Assembly: GCA_002428325.1 (NCBI GenBank)
Contig: DIVR01000028.1
Location: 1-33,106 of the forward strand
Length of the DNA: 33,106 nucleotides
Reading direction: 5' to 3'
DNA from: a bacterium UBP4_UBA6127
GTDB taxonomy: Bacteria > UBP4 > UBA4092
The position numbers were made by a program, and so were the translations under genes. Below are positions 32,550-33,106 of the stretch, piece by piece; position 1 is the first letter of the stretch; each line of letters starts with the position of its first letter. The notes under the pieces are model-generated. The model saw only the letters and a program-made list of their open reading frames with translations, had not been told where the DNA came from and did no database searches.

Positions 32550-33106
32550 TTACTTCAAATCCCCAGGAATACTAATAGATTCAGAGGCTTGTAGGAGTAA
32601 GTTTTGATTCTCTTCAAACAAATCAGTCCCCGTCATATCCGGGTCATAGACATCATAACCAACCAGTCCATCTCCCCCCAATAGATAGACAAACCGTCCC
32701 CAAGTGGCCATTGAAGCTTTATTTCTAGATATAGGGCTGGAAGTAGCATTTCGGAAATATTTTCCATCAACAACATTATCCGAGATATCCATCCGGGCGG
32801 CAGGGTGTCCACTGATTCCAGCCGGCCCTACCCCGAAAAGGGTAGAACTCTGGGTCATGACAGCTAGTTGAGGTTTAAATCCAAAGGGGCCCGGTAGGGC
32901 TGTCCAACTCCCTAAGGAACCATCCAGCTGGATATCCGCATATTCCAGGTAACACCCAGGAGTTCCCGCTACTTCTCCCAAACAATAGATTCGATCCCCC
33001 CGGTTAAAAGCCAGATAGACAGTTCCGCTGATGGTACTGAAAGAGGAGGTAATTTGGGTATTTGTGGTAGTCCCGCCATATGTCGTATCTATTACCCCAT
33101 ATTCAT
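32550..33106 (-). CDS. Propeller/kelch-like protein, 5' end beyond the window
   Basis: The reverse frame is open from the window edge to the stop at 32550, giving the last 185 residues. The internal TTG at 32981 is not the true start, since the frame continues upstream as TQITSSFSTISGTVYLAFNR. Blade-like strands are visible: GDRIYCLGEVAGTPGCYLEY, TLFGVGPAGIS and MATWGRFVYLLGGDGLVGYD, the last with the kelch-type hydrophobic-LLGG ending. It is probably a secreted beta-propeller, like the genes at 22.9-25.2 kb; its N-terminus is out of view. Confidence 0.7.
   Translation of the reverse strand, partial: EYGVIDTTYGGTTTNTQITSSFSTISGTVYLAFNRGDRIYCLGEVAGTPGCYLEYADIQLDGSLGSWTALPGPFGFKPQLAVMTQSSTLFGVGPAGISGHPAARMDISDNVVDGKYFRNATSSPISRNKASMATWGRFVYLLGGDGLVGYDVYDPDMTGTDLFEENQNLLLQASESISIPGDLK

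Noticed and set aside
1..33106. CRISPR array, tRNA or rRNA genes, complete insertion sequence
   Set aside because: No regularly spaced repeats, cloverleaf or rRNA-like sequence and no transposase frame could be found on either strand.

Overview
The window is a 33.1 kb chromosomal stretch from an uncultivated-looking bacterium of moderate GC. Core genes include a vitamin-B12-dependent ribonucleotide reductase, P-II, CysS and glycogen synthase. A type IV-type prepilin and many Sec-exported proteins suggest a diderm or another pilus-bearing bacterium. A DnaD-like/DnaC-like replication pair is more familiar from Firmicutes-type replication systems. The sequence alone does not let me name the phylum. 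There are no tRNA, rRNA, CRISPR or intact transposon genes that I can see.

Layout. 1-10.35 kb is almost all minus strand: glycogen synthase (cut by the window edge), an AT-rich orphan gene with a HEPN-like C-terminus, NrdJ behind a tandem NrdR-box promoter, then a cysS, dnaD-like, dnaC-like, small ORF, glnB series that ends in a strong terminator. 10.75-15.4 kb is mixed: a shortened YgfK-type Fe-S oxidoreductase, an eroded SLC12-type transporter remnant, a divergent pirin-like/HxlR-like pair with an operator-like dyad between them, a double CDGSH protein and a nitroreductase. 15.4-22.6 kb holds envelope functions: a secreted transglutaminase-like protein, an orphan C-terminal piece of a membrane protein, a prepilin facing a 630-residue protein that carries a pilin-like domain without a prepilin peptide, a small DUF1858-like protein and a secreted six-hairpin glycosidase-like enzyme. 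22.9-25.7 kb is an overlapping pair of secreted propeller-like genes with decayed relatives upstream. 25.8-33.1 kb has ferritin, an ARPP-1-like gene split by a -1 frameshift, a secreted DUF4139 protein, an S9 peptidase, and two secreted unknowns, the last cut by the window edge.

How it fits together. The first part is housekeeping: dNTP synthesis under NrdR, nitrogen signalling, replication loading and glycogen synthesis. The centre carries redox and iron proteins (YgfK-like, CDGSH, nitroreductase, ferritin, DUF1858-like). The rest is largely exported proteins. A recurring theme is gene erosion: a transporter with its middle deleted, a lone membrane-protein C-terminus, propeller gene fragments and a frameshifted ARPP-1 gene. 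The most promising unexplained items are the AT-rich orphan gene (1840-3492), the pilin/pilin-domain divergent pair (16870-19737), the YgfK form lacking its flavin module, the pirin-like protein whose metal ligands are substituted, and a near-identical 18-20 bp palindrome found at two distant sites.
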